In this document: positions 35,124-43,341 of the stretch, piece after piece
Layout of the letters: every line of letters begins with the position of its first letter
Numbering within the stretch: the stretch's first letter is position 1
Made by a program: the position numbers and the translations under genes
NCBI RefSeq assembly: GCF_020911925.1
Contig: NZ_CP087134.1
Location: 558,001 to 622,000 of the forward strand
Direction of reading: 5' to 3'
DNA from: Flavobacterium cupriresistens
GTDB taxonomy: Bacteria; Bacteroidota; Bacteroidia; Flavobacteriales; Flavobacteriaceae
Length of the DNA: 64,000 nt
The notes under the pieces: generated by a model
The model's database searches: none
What the model was told of the DNA's origin: nothing
What the model saw: the letters and a program-made list of their open reading frames with translations, nothing else

Positions 35124-37901
35124 ATGAAATTCAATTTTAAATTTCTATTAATCACATTATTTATCTGTTCGATTTCGATCGCTCAAAACAAAGGTACAAT
35201 TTCTGGTGTATTAACCGATAAAGAATCGAATAATCAATCACTACCTTTTGCTAATGTTTTACTAAAAGGAACAAAAATTAGCGCAAACACTGACATTGAC
35301 GGAAAATATTCCTTAAATGTAAACCCTGGAAACTATACTATTATTTTCAGTTTTGTGGGTTATGAATCTGTTGAACAACCCGTAACAGTAACCGCAGGTC
35401 AAACCGTAACCGTAAATCAGATCCTTTCTTCGGGAGGTTATACATTGAAAGATGTTGTTGTAAAATCTACGGCAAACAAACAAAAAGAAACGGCTTTATT
35501 ATTAGACCAAAAAAATGCAGTTGCCTTTAAATCTGCTATTGGTGCTGAAGAAATAACAAGAAAAGGAGTTAATGATGTTGCAACTGCAGTATCTAAAGTT
35601 AGTGGTGTATCAAAACAGGATGACTCCGGAAATGTTTTCGTAAGAGGACTTGGCGACCGTTACAATGTTACTACTCTAAATGGCCTTCCATTACCATCAA
35701 ATAATCCTGCCAACAAAAACATACTTCTGGATATTTTCTCTACCAATATTGTAGATAATATCGGTATAAGCAAAACATTTGAGGCGCAAAATTATGCCGA
35801 TTTTGGAGGAGCAAATATTGATATTAGCGCAAAAAAATTCAGCGGCAAACCTTTCCTTACTTTTTCAGTTGGTACAGGTGCTAATACTAATGTTTTAGGT
35901 CAGGATCATTTTTATTTACAAGACGGACCTTCTTACTCTGGATTTAAAACAGTTGGAGTTCCTGATGCTCCACTGAAACCTTATAACTATACTACAAGCT
36001 GGGACAGACAAGAGAACAAAAATGTATTAAATGCTTTTTATGCCTTAACGGGAGGAAGAAAATTTATACTAAATGACGAAAGCTCAATAGGTACATTTGT
36101 TACTGCTTCTTTTAGTGCAAAAAATAAATACACAGAAGGTTACAGCAGAGGAGGTATCACTTCTGACGGAGATATCCTTTCTGATTTTTACAGAAAAGCT
36201 TACAAACACAGTACTACTACAACCGTTATGGGTACGGCCGATTATAAAATCAACAATAAAAACTCCATCTTTTTTACTTCGTTATTCTTAAACTCAAGCG
36301 ATCAGGACTATAGTGAGTACGAAGGAACTAACGTAAACTTTGATGGTGGTGGTGCTACCGCTCTAGATCAAATTACAGGTTTTATCAAACGTGGAACTTT
36401 CGAAAGAACGCGATTGACTGTAAATCAACTTACAGGAAAAAACAAATTTAATGATCAATGGAACTTAAACTGGGGACTTGGATACAGTATTTCTAATAGT
36501 GCAATTCCAGATCGTATGCAAAACTCTTTTGTTTACGCTCCTAATGGAACAGATTTCACTTTCTTTACCAATTCAAACATCAATAATCACCGATTTTTTC
36601 AAGATTTAAAAGAAAAGGAATTTGCTGCAAACATTGCTCTTTCTTATAACTTCAACAAAAAAAGTAACGATGACGGATACAAAGGGAAAGTAACTTTTGG
36701 TTACTCAGGAAAAATGAAAAAATTAGATTATACGATGCAGCAATTTTCATTCTTCCCGGACAGAACAACAATATCTTTCCCGAAAGAAGACATTCATCAT
36801 GTTGACAATTATCTGGATGAGGCACACTTTGGGTCTTCCCAATCTAACAGAATACATCAATTGTACAATGGAAACTTAGATATCCATAGTGCATTCGCAA
36901 ATGTTCAGTACTCACTTACCGAAAAACTAAGCGTGATTTTAGGAGCCCGATTCGAAAAATTAACTCAGGATGTCTTTTACGTGACTACAACAGTGCCTGA
37001 CGGAGACAACTCAAACTATTCTAAATTCAACATTTTACCAAGTTTAATTTCGAAATATACTTTGAATGAGAAACAAAATTTAAAGTTCTCTGCCAGCAAA
37101 ACCTATACGCTTCCTCAGTTTAAAGAAAAAGTGCCAATTCTTTACGAAGATGTAGCACAAGCTTATGAAGGAAACCCTAAGTTATATCCTTCTACAAATT
37201 ACAATTTTGATTTAGGATGGGAGTATTTTCCGAAATCAGGTGAATTAGTTTCTGTAACTGCTTTTGGAAAAATTATTCAAAATCCAATTAACGAAATGTT
37301 CCTGAATTCTTCTTCTAATGATATTACTTATGCTAATACAGGTAAAAAAGCAACGGTAGCCGGAATTGAATTAGAAATTAGAAAAGACATTTTTGAAATC
37401 GAAAATGAGAATAGTCTAAAAACAAAACTTTCCTTTGATGCAAACGGGTCTTATCTTTATACTAATCAGGATCTAAGTAATGACAAAGTAAATGCTGAAA
37501 ATCCTTTTGGAGCTAATTTCACTTTTACAGAAAGTAAATTAACAGGTGCTTCTAATTTCTTAGCCAATGCAAACATCTCGTTCTTAAATGAATTTTCACA
37601 CGACAGAGACATCTCCGCAACAGTATCATATTCTTATTTTTCAGATAAGTTAGCTGTAATTGGAACTTCAAAAGTTGGAAACATAGTGGACAAAGCTGTA
37701 AATAAATTAGATTTCATTTTAAATACCAGTTTGACTAAAAGCTTAAAACTGGGACTAATTTACAATAACATATTAAATCCAACTTTTAAACGTGTACAAG
37801 AGCAAGGTGAAGTACCAGGAAAAAGTGCTGTAGGTGATGTATTAGTAACTTCATACAAAGCAGGCTCTGATCTTAGACTTACATTAAACTATACATTTTA
37901 A
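35124..37901 (+). CDS. TonB-dependent receptor with carboxypeptidase-like domain
   Basis: A 925-residue outer-membrane transporter starting MKFNFKFLLITLF with a signal peptide. The ATG at 35124 is chosen because an in-frame ATG 30 bases earlier lies within the -7 element. A CarboxypepD_reg-like domain (about 22-105) precedes the plug (KVSGVSKQDDSGNVFVRGLG region, then RYNVTTLNGLPLPS) and the barrel, which ends LRLTLNYTF. It is not followed by a SusD gene, so it is not a Sus-type system. Position next to the PhoB-like gene and its promoter array suggest uptake of a phosphorus source. The substrate is not known. Confidence 0.9.
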   Translation: MKFNFKFLLITLFICSISIAQNKGTISGVLTDKESNNQSLPFANVLLKGTKISANTDIDGKYSLNVNPGNYTIIFSFVGYESVEQPVTVTAGQTVTVNQILSSGGYTLKDVVVKSTANKQKETALLLDQKNAVAFKSAIGAEEITRKGVNDVATAVSKVSGVSKQDDSGNVFVRGLGDRYNVTTLNGLPLPSNNPANKNILLDIFSTNIVDNIGISKTFEAQNYADFGGANIDISAKKFSGKPFLTFSVGTGANTNVLGQDHFYLQDGPSYSGFKTVGVPDAPLKPYNYTTSWDRQENKNVLNAFYALTGGRKFILNDESSIGTFVTASFSAKNKYTEGYSRGGITSDGDILSDFYRKAYKHSTTTTVMGTADYKINNKNSIFFTSLFLNSSDQDYSEYEGTNVNFDGGGATALDQITGFIKRGTFERTRLTVNQLTGKNKFNDQWNLNWGLGYSISNSAIPDRMQNSFVYAPNGTDFTFFTNSNINNHRFFQDLKEKEFAANIALSYNFNKKSNDDGYKGKVTFGYSGKMKKLDYTMQQFSFFPDRTTISFPKEDIHHVDNYLDEAHFGSSQSNRIHQLYNGNLDIHSAFANVQYSLTEKLSVILGARFEKLTQDVFYVTTTVPDGDNSNYSKFNILPSLISKYTLNEKQNLKFSASKTYTLPQFKEKVPILYEDVAQAYEGNPKLYPSTNYNFDLGWEYFPKSGELVSVTAFGKIIQNPINEMFLNSSSNDITYANTGKKATVAGIELEIRKDIFEIENENSLKTKLSFDANGSYLYTNQDLSNDKVNAENPFGANFTFTESKLTGASNFLANANISFLNEFSHDRDISATVSYSYFSDKLAVIGTSKVGNIVDKAVNKLDFILNTSLTKSLKLGLIYNNILNPTFKRVQEQGEVPGKSAVGDVLVTSYKAGSDLRLTLNYTF

Positions 37902-37922
37902 GAACTTATTTTAAAAAAACAC

Positions 37923-37956
37923 AAAGGTGATTAGCTACTACTAATCACCTTTTTTT
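37923..37956 (+). terminator. Terminator after the TonB receptor gene
   Basis: AAAGGTGATTAG (37923-37934) and CTAATCACCTTT (37941-37952) form a 12-bp stem with a six-base loop, followed by T's to 37956. Confidence 0.9.
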
Positions 37957-38004
37957 ATGTATTAAAATCGAATGTAAATTTTACATTAAGTCGCTCTTCA
38001 TTTG

Positions 38005-38071
38005 ATAAGATACGCTTAATACATTAATAATATCCGCTTAACTCGGCAAAAAAATATCTTCCTTTACTTTG
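38005..38071 (+). promoter_or_regulatory. Candidate Pho-type promoter of the lipoprotein gene
   Basis: ATAAGA (38005), TTAATA (38016), ATAATA (38027) and TTAACT (38038) recur at exact 11-bp steps. The next step (38049) reads AAAAAA, and nine bases later comes TTACTTTG (38064-38071), one mismatch from the -7 consensus. The phase relative to the -7 element is the same as in the two other arrays. The DNA is AT-rich, so chance contributes. Confidence 0.55.
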
Positions 38072-38105
38072 CCATAAATAAACAAAACAACAAAAAATTA
38101 ATAAA

Positions 38106-39245
38106 ATGAAAAAAACATTTTTAGCAATGACTGCACTATTCGGACTTGCTTTAACAAGCTGTAGTTCTGATGACAACAACAATAACAACAACAGTGGAGA
38201 CAAAAGCACATTCGTGTTAAAAGTTGATGATTTAAAAGGAAACATTAATGACGGTACAGTAACTTTAGACCCAACTAAAACTTACACTTTAACTGGTGGC
38301 TTAGTAGTAAAAGGTGGAGCAACTTTAGTTATTCCTGCCGGAACAGTAATCAAAAGTTCTGCTACTGCAGAATCTACTTCTTTATTTATCGCTGTAGAAA
38401 GAAATGCTAAAATCAACATCAATGGTACCGCTGCTAAACCAGTAGTTATGACATCTGGAAAAGCTACTCCTGCACAAAGTGACTGGGGTGGATTAATTAT
38501 CGCTGGTAATGGTATCGTAAACACTGGAGCAAACGGAACTTCTGAAGTAGGTGGTTTAAGCTACGGAGGAACTGACAATACGGATAACTCAGGAAACATT
38601 AACTACTTGAAAATTTCTTATACTGGTTCTAAATTCTCTGCAACTAAAGAATACAATGGAGTATCTTTCTTTGGAGTAGGTTCTGGAACAAAAGTATCTG
38701 ACATCTATACTTACGAAAGTGGTGATGATGGTATTGAATTTTTCGGAGGAGCTGTAAACGCTACAAACCTTACAATAATCAACTCTTATGATGATTCATT
38801 AGATTTCGCTGACGGATGGCAAGGTACTGCAACAAACGTATATATTAAAGGTGTTTCAAAAGCAGGTGTTGAAGGTTCAAACAATGAGAAAGATCCTAGT
38901 GGAGCACTTCCTGTAACAAATGCTAAAATCGTTAATGTTTCTATCATAAAAGGTGGAGCTACTTTCTTATCAGACGAAAAAGCAATCAACTATAAAGAAG
39001 GTGGTGGAAAACAAGCTTACACAAACTTATATGTTGCTGACGATATGCCTATCGCTCTTGCTAAACTAGCTACTGATGCTGGTGCTGTTGCAAACATGAA
39101 TGCTGGTTTCTTTACGATCACAAACTATACTTTTGGTGCTCAAATCACTAATGTAACTGGTCCTAAATTATCTGGAGCAACTAGTGGTCAAACTGGTGCT
39201 GGTGCTGGTGCAAATTTACCTACTTGGGCTGATTGGACTAAGTAA
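38106..39245 (+). CDS. Surface lipoprotein, probable beta-helix
   Basis: A 379-residue lipoprotein: signal MKKTFLAMTALFGLALTSC with the lipobox Cys at 19, followed by an Asn-rich stretch (SSDDNNNNNN). The body repeats beta-rich turns with many Gly/Asn/Thr (GGLVVKGGATLVIPAGTVI, then WGGLIIAGNG and DDGIEFFGG), the pattern of a right-handed parallel beta-helix. Its function is unknown. It lies downstream of the TonB receptor but behind its own promoter and the receptor's terminator. It may bind the receptor's substrate, in place of a SusD-like protein. It ends at its own terminator. Confidence 0.85.
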   Translation: MKKTFLAMTALFGLALTSCSSDDNNNNNNSGDKSTFVLKVDDLKGNINDGTVTLDPTKTYTLTGGLVVKGGATLVIPAGTVIKSSATAESTSLFIAVERNAKININGTAAKPVVMTSGKATPAQSDWGGLIIAGNGIVNTGANGTSEVGGLSYGGTDNTDNSGNINYLKISYTGSKFSATKEYNGVSFFGVGSGTKVSDIYTYESGDDGIEFFGGAVNATNLTIINSYDDSLDFADGWQGTATNVYIKGVSKAGVEGSNNEKDPSGALPVTNAKIVNVSIIKGGATFLSDEKAINYKEGGGKQAYTNLYVADDMPIALAKLATDAGAVANMNAGFFTITNYTFGAQITNVTGPKLSGATSGQTGAGAGANLPTWADWTK

Positions 39246-39264
39246 TTAAATAACAATCATATAG

Positions 39265-39300
39265 AAAAGCAGTCTGAAAATAATTTTCAGACTGCTTTTT
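39265..39300 (+). terminator. Terminator after the lipoprotein gene
   Basis: A 16-bp stem (AAAAGCAGTCTGAAAA, 39265-39280, with its complement at 39284-39299) has a three-base loop and is followed by T's. Confidence 0.9.
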
Positions 39301-39423
39301 CTTTTGCAACAATTTGCCTTTTGTTGAAAACGGGTGCCGAAAACTATTTTCTTAAACTTCACTACTGAAATCACGCCTTCAGTTGAACTACGAGTAATAA
39401 CTAACAATAGATATATAACTGCT

Positions 39424-39510
39424 ATGAGACAACTCACTGATTTATTGCCTTCTAATTTAGAAAAACCCATTTTGTTAAAAACATCCTAAATTTTCAGGAT
39501 GTAATTTTTT
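39424..39510 (+). other. Tiny ORF running into a terminator-like hairpin
   Basis: A 21-codon frame (MRQLTDLLPSNLEKPILLKT...) from ATG at 39424 stops at 39489, inside a hairpin of ACATCCT (39481-39487) and AGGATGT (39496-39502) followed by T6. The hairpin lies after the lipoprotein's own terminator and before the promoter of the next gene. It may therefore end a small RNA or a tiny gene in 39301-39480, or act on the minus strand. No antiterminator partner was found. The rest of 39301-39561 holds no gene I can support. Confidence 0.3.
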
Positions 39511-39561
39511 GGTGTAATTTTTGTAATTTTTTTTGTATATTTACTTATCTAAAAAAATGCG

Positions 39562-39903
39562 ATGGCAAAAAATTACTTTTATATTATAATCTTACTGGCT
39601 TTTTTCTTTACTGTTAGCTCTTCTGCACAAGACAGTAAACAAACGTCAAAACCTCAAGATGGATCTGCCACTATTGAGGGACTAAGTTTGTACCCTAATC
39701 CGGTCACAAATGGCAAGGTTTATATCACCTCTAAAAACGATTTAGAAAAGGAAATTATTGTCTTTGATCTCTTGGGTAAAAAAGTAATTCAGACACATTT
39801 AGTCTCCAAAGAATTAAACGTTGCTGATTTATCTCCCGGCGTTTACATTATAAAAATAAGCGAACAAAATGTTTCCGCTACGCGAAAGTTGATTATTCGA
39901 TAA
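39562..39903 (+). CDS. Minimal protein with T9SS type A sorting domain
   Basis: A 113-residue protein with a signal peptide (YIIILLAFFFTVSSSAQ) and only about 18 residues before a C-terminal sorting domain (LSLYPNPVTNGKVYIT, then VFDLLGKKV and LSPGVYIIKIS, ending RKLIIR). It is therefore almost nothing but the signal for type IX secretion; most such cargo proteins are far larger. It is in the phosphate-linked cluster after the lipoprotein. It may be a secreted peptide, a decoy or regulator of the T9SS, or a remnant whose cargo domain was lost. It ends at a good terminator. Confidence 0.85.
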   Translation: MAKNYFYIIILLAFFFTVSSSAQDSKQTSKPQDGSATIEGLSLYPNPVTNGKVYITSKNDLEKEIIVFDLLGKKVIQTHLVSKELNVADLSPGVYIIKISEQNVSATRKLIIR

Positions 39904-39910
39904 AAAATAA

Positions 39911-39943
39911 AAAAAAGGCTGTTCATTTTGAACAGCCTTTTTT
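39911..39943 (+). terminator. Terminator after the small T9SS protein gene
   Basis: AAAAAAGGCTGTTCA (39911-39925) pairs with its complement at 39929-39943 around TTT, with a T-rich 3' side. Confidence 0.9.
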
Positions 39944-40144
39944 AGTTTTCGATCTCAGGTTCGGTTTTTGGGGTTGCTTAAATTTTCTTCGAAATCTGCT
40001 TTTCTAATTCTTCTAAAATGATTCACTCGTGCTCCCTTTTTGTCAATTGACGGAGGAGTACTCGCATTCAACTGAACGCGATTTCTCGACTTCGCTCGAA
40101 ATGAATACTGTGGAAAATAATATTCTCATGGATCAAATACAAAG

Positions 40145-40345
40145 CCCTTCGACTTCGCTCAGGGCGACAATAAATGTCAAAACTAAAACTGAATACTGAG
40201 ACTGAGACTGAATACCGAGACTGAATACCGAGACTGAATACCGAGACTGAACACTGAGACTGAACACTAAAAAAACCTTAATGTCAGGCTGAGCGAAGTC
40301 GAAGCCCTGCTTAACCCAAAACCCTTCGACTTCGCTCAGGGTGAC
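40145..40345. repeat. Repeat cluster before the LuxE-like gene
   Basis: Three elements share this gene-free stretch, 39944-40416. CCCTTCGACTTCGCTCAGGG (40145-40164) recurs at 40322-40341. An inverted pair, CTGAGCGAAGTCGAAG (40289-40304) and its complement (40324-40339), forms a long hairpin with flanking GTCA/TGAC pairs. A tandem array of a 13-base unit ACTGAATACCGAG runs from 40188 to 40270. A related TTTCTCGACTTCGCTCGAAA palindrome is at 40081. Confidence 0.85.
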
Positions 40346-40416
40346 AAATGAATGTCAAGACTCAGACTGAAACTGAAAACTGAGACCGAAAACTAAAAAC
40401 TATCTACAATAATACC

Positions 40417-40424
40417 TACCTTTG
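40417..40424 (+). promoter_or_regulatory. -7 element of the LuxE-like gene
   Basis: TACCTTTG is a perfect TAnnTTTG only 14 bases before the TTG start codon. The mRNA would then have a very short 5' leader of about seven bases. Confidence 0.6.
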
Positions 40425-40437
40425 CGCAAAAAAAGTT

Positions 40438-41418
40438 TTGATTACAGCCAACGATATATTTACCATTTCGAGTCAGAAACAATTTGAAAAAATAGCCTTA
40501 AAGGTGTTTCGTTTTCAGCATGAGAACAATCAGGTATATCGTGATTTTTGTGATTTTTTGAAAGTAAATCCACAACAGGTAAAATCAATACAACAAATTC
40601 CTTTTTTACCCATTCAGTTTTTCAAAAGTCATGATGTTGTTTCGAATGCAGATCCTGCTCAGGTTACTTTTACCAGCAGCGGAACTACCGGAATGATTAC
40701 CAGCAGACATATCGTAACCGATGTTACTTTATACGAAGAAAGTTATCGAAAAGGGTTTTCTGAATTTTACGGCAATATCGAGGATTACGTTGTTTTAGCC
40801 CTTTTACCGTCTTATCTCGAACGCGAGGGCTCTTCGTTAATCTACATGGTAGAAGATCTGATAAAACTATCCAATCAGCCTGAAAGCGGGTTTTATTTAC
40901 ACAACCACGAAGAACTTACCCAAAAACTAATCGAATTAGACCAATCCGGACAAAATACCATTCTGATTGGGGTAACTTATGCTTTATTGGATTTAATTGA
41001 AAAACATCAATTTCAACTTCAGAACACCATTATCATGGAAACCGGAGGAATGAAAGGCAAACGAAAAGAAATGATTCGCGAAGAACTGCACGAACAACTT
41101 TGCGAAGGTTTTGGTGTTACTGCCATTCATTCCGAATATGGAATGACCGAACTTTTAGGTCAGGCCTATTCTTTAGGTGAAGGTATATTTGAATGTCCGT
41201 CTTGGATGAACATTTTAGTTCGTGACCCTGAAGATGCTTTGACCTATGTAAAAGAAGGAAAAACGGGTGGAATAAATGTGATCGATTTAGCCAATATCAA
41301 TTCCTGTTCTTTTATCGCAACGCAGGATTTGGGCAAAAAATATCCCAACAACTCTTTCGAGGTATTGGGACGTTTTGATAATTCTGATATTCGTGGCTGT
41401 AATTTGATGGTACTTTAA
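40438..41418 (+). CDS. LuxE-like acyl-protein synthetase / acyl transferase
   Basis: A 326-residue protein of the LuxE family (ATP-dependent acyl activation), with FTSSGTTGM near residue 79 as the adenylate-forming P-loop and ETGGMKGKRKEM and HSEYGMTELL further on. The start is TTG: no ATG lies in frame within the first 80 codons, and a perfect -7 element just upstream fixes the start of transcription. LuxE in luminous bacteria activates fatty acids, but no lux genes are nearby, so the substrate here is unknown. It overlaps by four bases the stop codon of the convergent membrane-protein gene. Confidence 0.85.
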   Translation: MITANDIFTISSQKQFEKIALKVFRFQHENNQVYRDFCDFLKVNPQQVKSIQQIPFLPIQFFKSHDVVSNADPAQVTFTSSGTTGMITSRHIVTDVTLYEESYRKGFSEFYGNIEDYVVLALLPSYLEREGSSLIYMVEDLIKLSNQPESGFYLHNHEELTQKLIELDQSGQNTILIGVTYALLDLIEKHQFQLQNTIIMETGGMKGKRKEMIREELHEQLCEGFGVTAIHSEYGMTELLGQAYSLGEGIFECPSWMNILVRDPEDALTYVKEGKTGGINVIDLANINSCSFIATQDLGKKYPNNSFEVLGRFDNSDIRGCNLMVL

Positions 41419-41759
41419 TTTTCTTCCAGCAAACCAATACTATCTATTCCTTCTTTTCTAAGTAACTCTTTTTCTTTCTTGCCTTTGCTTTCAAGCGATT
41501 TATAGACTGCATAACAACCTAATCCTCCTAAAATTGAATAACATATATTATGAGCCGGGCTATCATAATTTCCATTTTCTATAGTCTCAAATCCATCAAC
41601 AAGTCCCATCACAATCATAAAACTTACTGCGAATATAAAAGACAAACCAAAATAAGACCCTAGTCCTAAAAAGAAATATTTCCATTTATTTTTATTGTAC
41701 AAAATCGCCAAATTACTGAAAGCTTTCCAAATCCAATAAATAAAAATAAATCCGAACAT
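41415..41759 (-). CDS. Small membrane protein of unknown function
   Basis: A 114-residue protein with about three hydrophobic segments (residues 1-20, 28-52 and 70-88) and a basic, charged C-terminal tail (ESKGKKEKELLRKEG). No known family was recognised. Its stop codon overlaps that of the convergent LuxE-like gene. It lies downstream of tyrS on the same strand with a 39-base gap and may be read through from it. Confidence 0.65.
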   Translation of the reverse strand: MFGFIFIYWIWKAFSNLAILYNKNKWKYFFLGLGSYFGLSFIFAVSFMIVMGLVDGFETIENGNYDSPAHNICYSILGGLGCYAVYKSLESKGKKEKELLRKEGIDSIGLLEEN

Positions 41760-41798
41760 ATATTAATTTAGACAATAACCGTAGTTAAGTTAGTATTC

Positions 41799-43094
41799 TT
41801 ATTTTACTCTAATCACAAAATAATTTTTCTTTCCACTCTGCAATAACACAAATTGATTATTGATCAGATCATTTGCCGTTAAAACAAAATCTTCTTTTAT
41901 TTTCTCTCTGTTTACCGAAATCGAATTTGCTGTTAGCGCACGTCTTGCTTCTCCGTTTGATTTAAAGAAACCTGTTTTTTCATTTAGAACCGTCACAATT
42001 TCCAAACCGTTTTCAAGATCTGCTTTTGCAATTTCTGCTTGCGGAACTCCGTCAAAAACTTCTAAGAAAGTAGCTTCATCCAATTGTTTCAAATCTTCTG
42101 CAGTCGAGTTTCCAAACAAGATATTCGAAGCTTGAATCGCTTTTTCCAACTCTTCTTTACTGTGCACAAAAATGGTGATTTCTTCAGCCAGTTTCTTTTG
42201 TAAAACTCTCAAGTGTGGTGCTGTTTTATGCTCTTCGATTAAGGCATCTATTTCTTCTTTCTCTAAAAAAGTAAAAATTTTAATATACTTTTCAGCATCA
42301 ACATCAGTGGCATTTACCCAAAATTGGTAGAATTTGTATACTGAAGTTTTATCAGTATCCAACCATACGTTTCCTCCTTCAGATTTTCCGAATTTAGATC
42401 CATCTGCTTTTGTAATCAATGGCGTTGTTAAGGCAAAAGCTTTTGCACTTTCTCCTCCCATTCTGCGCACTAATTCTGTACCTGTGGTGATATTACCCCA
42501 TTGGTCAGAACCTCCCATTTGCAAAAGGCAGTTGTTGTTTTTATATAAATGATAAAAATCGTAACCTTGAATCAATTGATATGTAAACTCTGTAAAAGAC
42601 ATTCCTTCTCCTTCTCCGCTCAATCTCTTTTTTACAGAATCTTTCGCCATCATATAGTTTACGGTGATTCGTTTTCCAACTTCACGCGCAAAATCAATAA
42701 ACGAAAATTCTTTCATCCAATCGTAGTTATTCACCATTACCGGAGCATTTTTATCTGCCGAATTAAAATCTAAGAAACGAGACAGAACACTTTTAATACC
42801 GGCTACGTTTTTAGCCAAAGTCTCTTCGTTTAATAAATTTCTTTCGTCCGATTTTCCAGATGGATCACCAATCATCCCGGTTGCACCTCCTACCAAAGCG
42901 ATAGGCTGATGACCAAAATTCTTTAAATGAACCAATAAAATAATCTGAACCATACTTCCAATATGAAGTGAATCTGCTGTTGGATCAAAACCAATATACG
43001 CTGTTGTTACTTCTTTCAGTAATTGTTCTTCCGTTCCAGGCATACTGTCATGATATAACCCGCGCCATTTTAATTCTTCAACTAGATTTTTCAT
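41799..43094 (-). CDS. tyrS: Tyrosyl-tRNA synthetase
   Basis: A 431-residue class I synthetase attaching tyrosine to its tRNA. The ATG at 43094 ([13 protein letters not shown]) is chosen: an open extension of 30 codons upstream begins before a perfect -7 element. Catalytic motifs are the HIGH-like DSLHIGSM and the KMSKS-like KFGKSEGG. An S4 RNA-binding domain forms the last ~80 residues ([14 protein letters not shown]). No T-box or attenuator was seen in the short 5' leader. Confidence 0.96.
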   Translation of the reverse strand: MKNLVEELKWRGLYHDSMPGTEEQLLKEVTTAYIGFDPTADSLHIGSMVQIILLVHLKNFGHQPIALVGGATGMIGDPSGKSDERNLLNEETLAKNVAGIKSVLSRFLDFNSADKNAPVMVNNYDWMKEFSFIDFAREVGKRITVNYMMAKDSVKKRLSGEGEGMSFTEFTYQLIQGYDFYHLYKNNNCLLQMGGSDQWGNITTGTELVRRMGGESAKAFALTTPLITKADGSKFGKSEGGNVWLDTDKTSVYKFYQFWVNATDVDAEKYIKIFTFLEKEEIDALIEEHKTAPHLRVLQKKLAEEITIFVHSKEELEKAIQASNILFGNSTAEDLKQLDEATFLEVFDGVPQAEIAKADLENGLEIVTVLNEKTGFFKSNGEARRALTANSISVNREKIKEDFVLTANDLINNQFVLLQSGKKNYFVIRVK

Positions 43095-43111
43095 TTTTAA
43101 AATAATTTGTG

Positions 43112-43119
43112 CAAATATA
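43112..43119 (-). promoter_or_regulatory. -7 element of tyrS
   Basis: On the minus strand TATATTTG matches TAnnTTTG exactly, 18 bases before the chosen ATG. It supports the shorter reading of tyrS. Confidence 0.6.
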
Positions 43120-43285
43120 ATTAATTCCGCTAGTAGTGGGATACTATAAAATTTTATATCCGAAAAAGATTTTTCACGAGGCACTTTATCCTAACCTTCA
43201 AACTAACCGTACAAAAAACAAACACAAGACTTATAATGAGCCAATTACGAAGAACTTTTTTGGAACGTAAAAAAAATCTTAAAAA

Positions 43286-43319
43286 TTGATATATTTTCAA
43301 ATTTCATTATCTAATTTTG
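43286..43319 (+). promoter_or_regulatory. Promoter of the outer-membrane protein gene at 43342
   Basis: TTG (43286-43288), 23 bases, then TAATTTTG (43312-43319), a perfect -7 element, 23 bases before the ATG. Confidence 0.6.
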
Positions 43320-43341
43320 ACAAAAAACCAAGAAACCACTT

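Noticed and set aside
35124..39245. SusC/SusD-type glycan uptake system
   Set aside because: The receptor is followed by a beta-helix lipoprotein with no SusD-like helical repeats, and there are no glycoside hydrolases.
39246..39470. 74-codon minus-strand ORF
   Set aside because: It covers the lipoprotein terminator and has no recognisable features.
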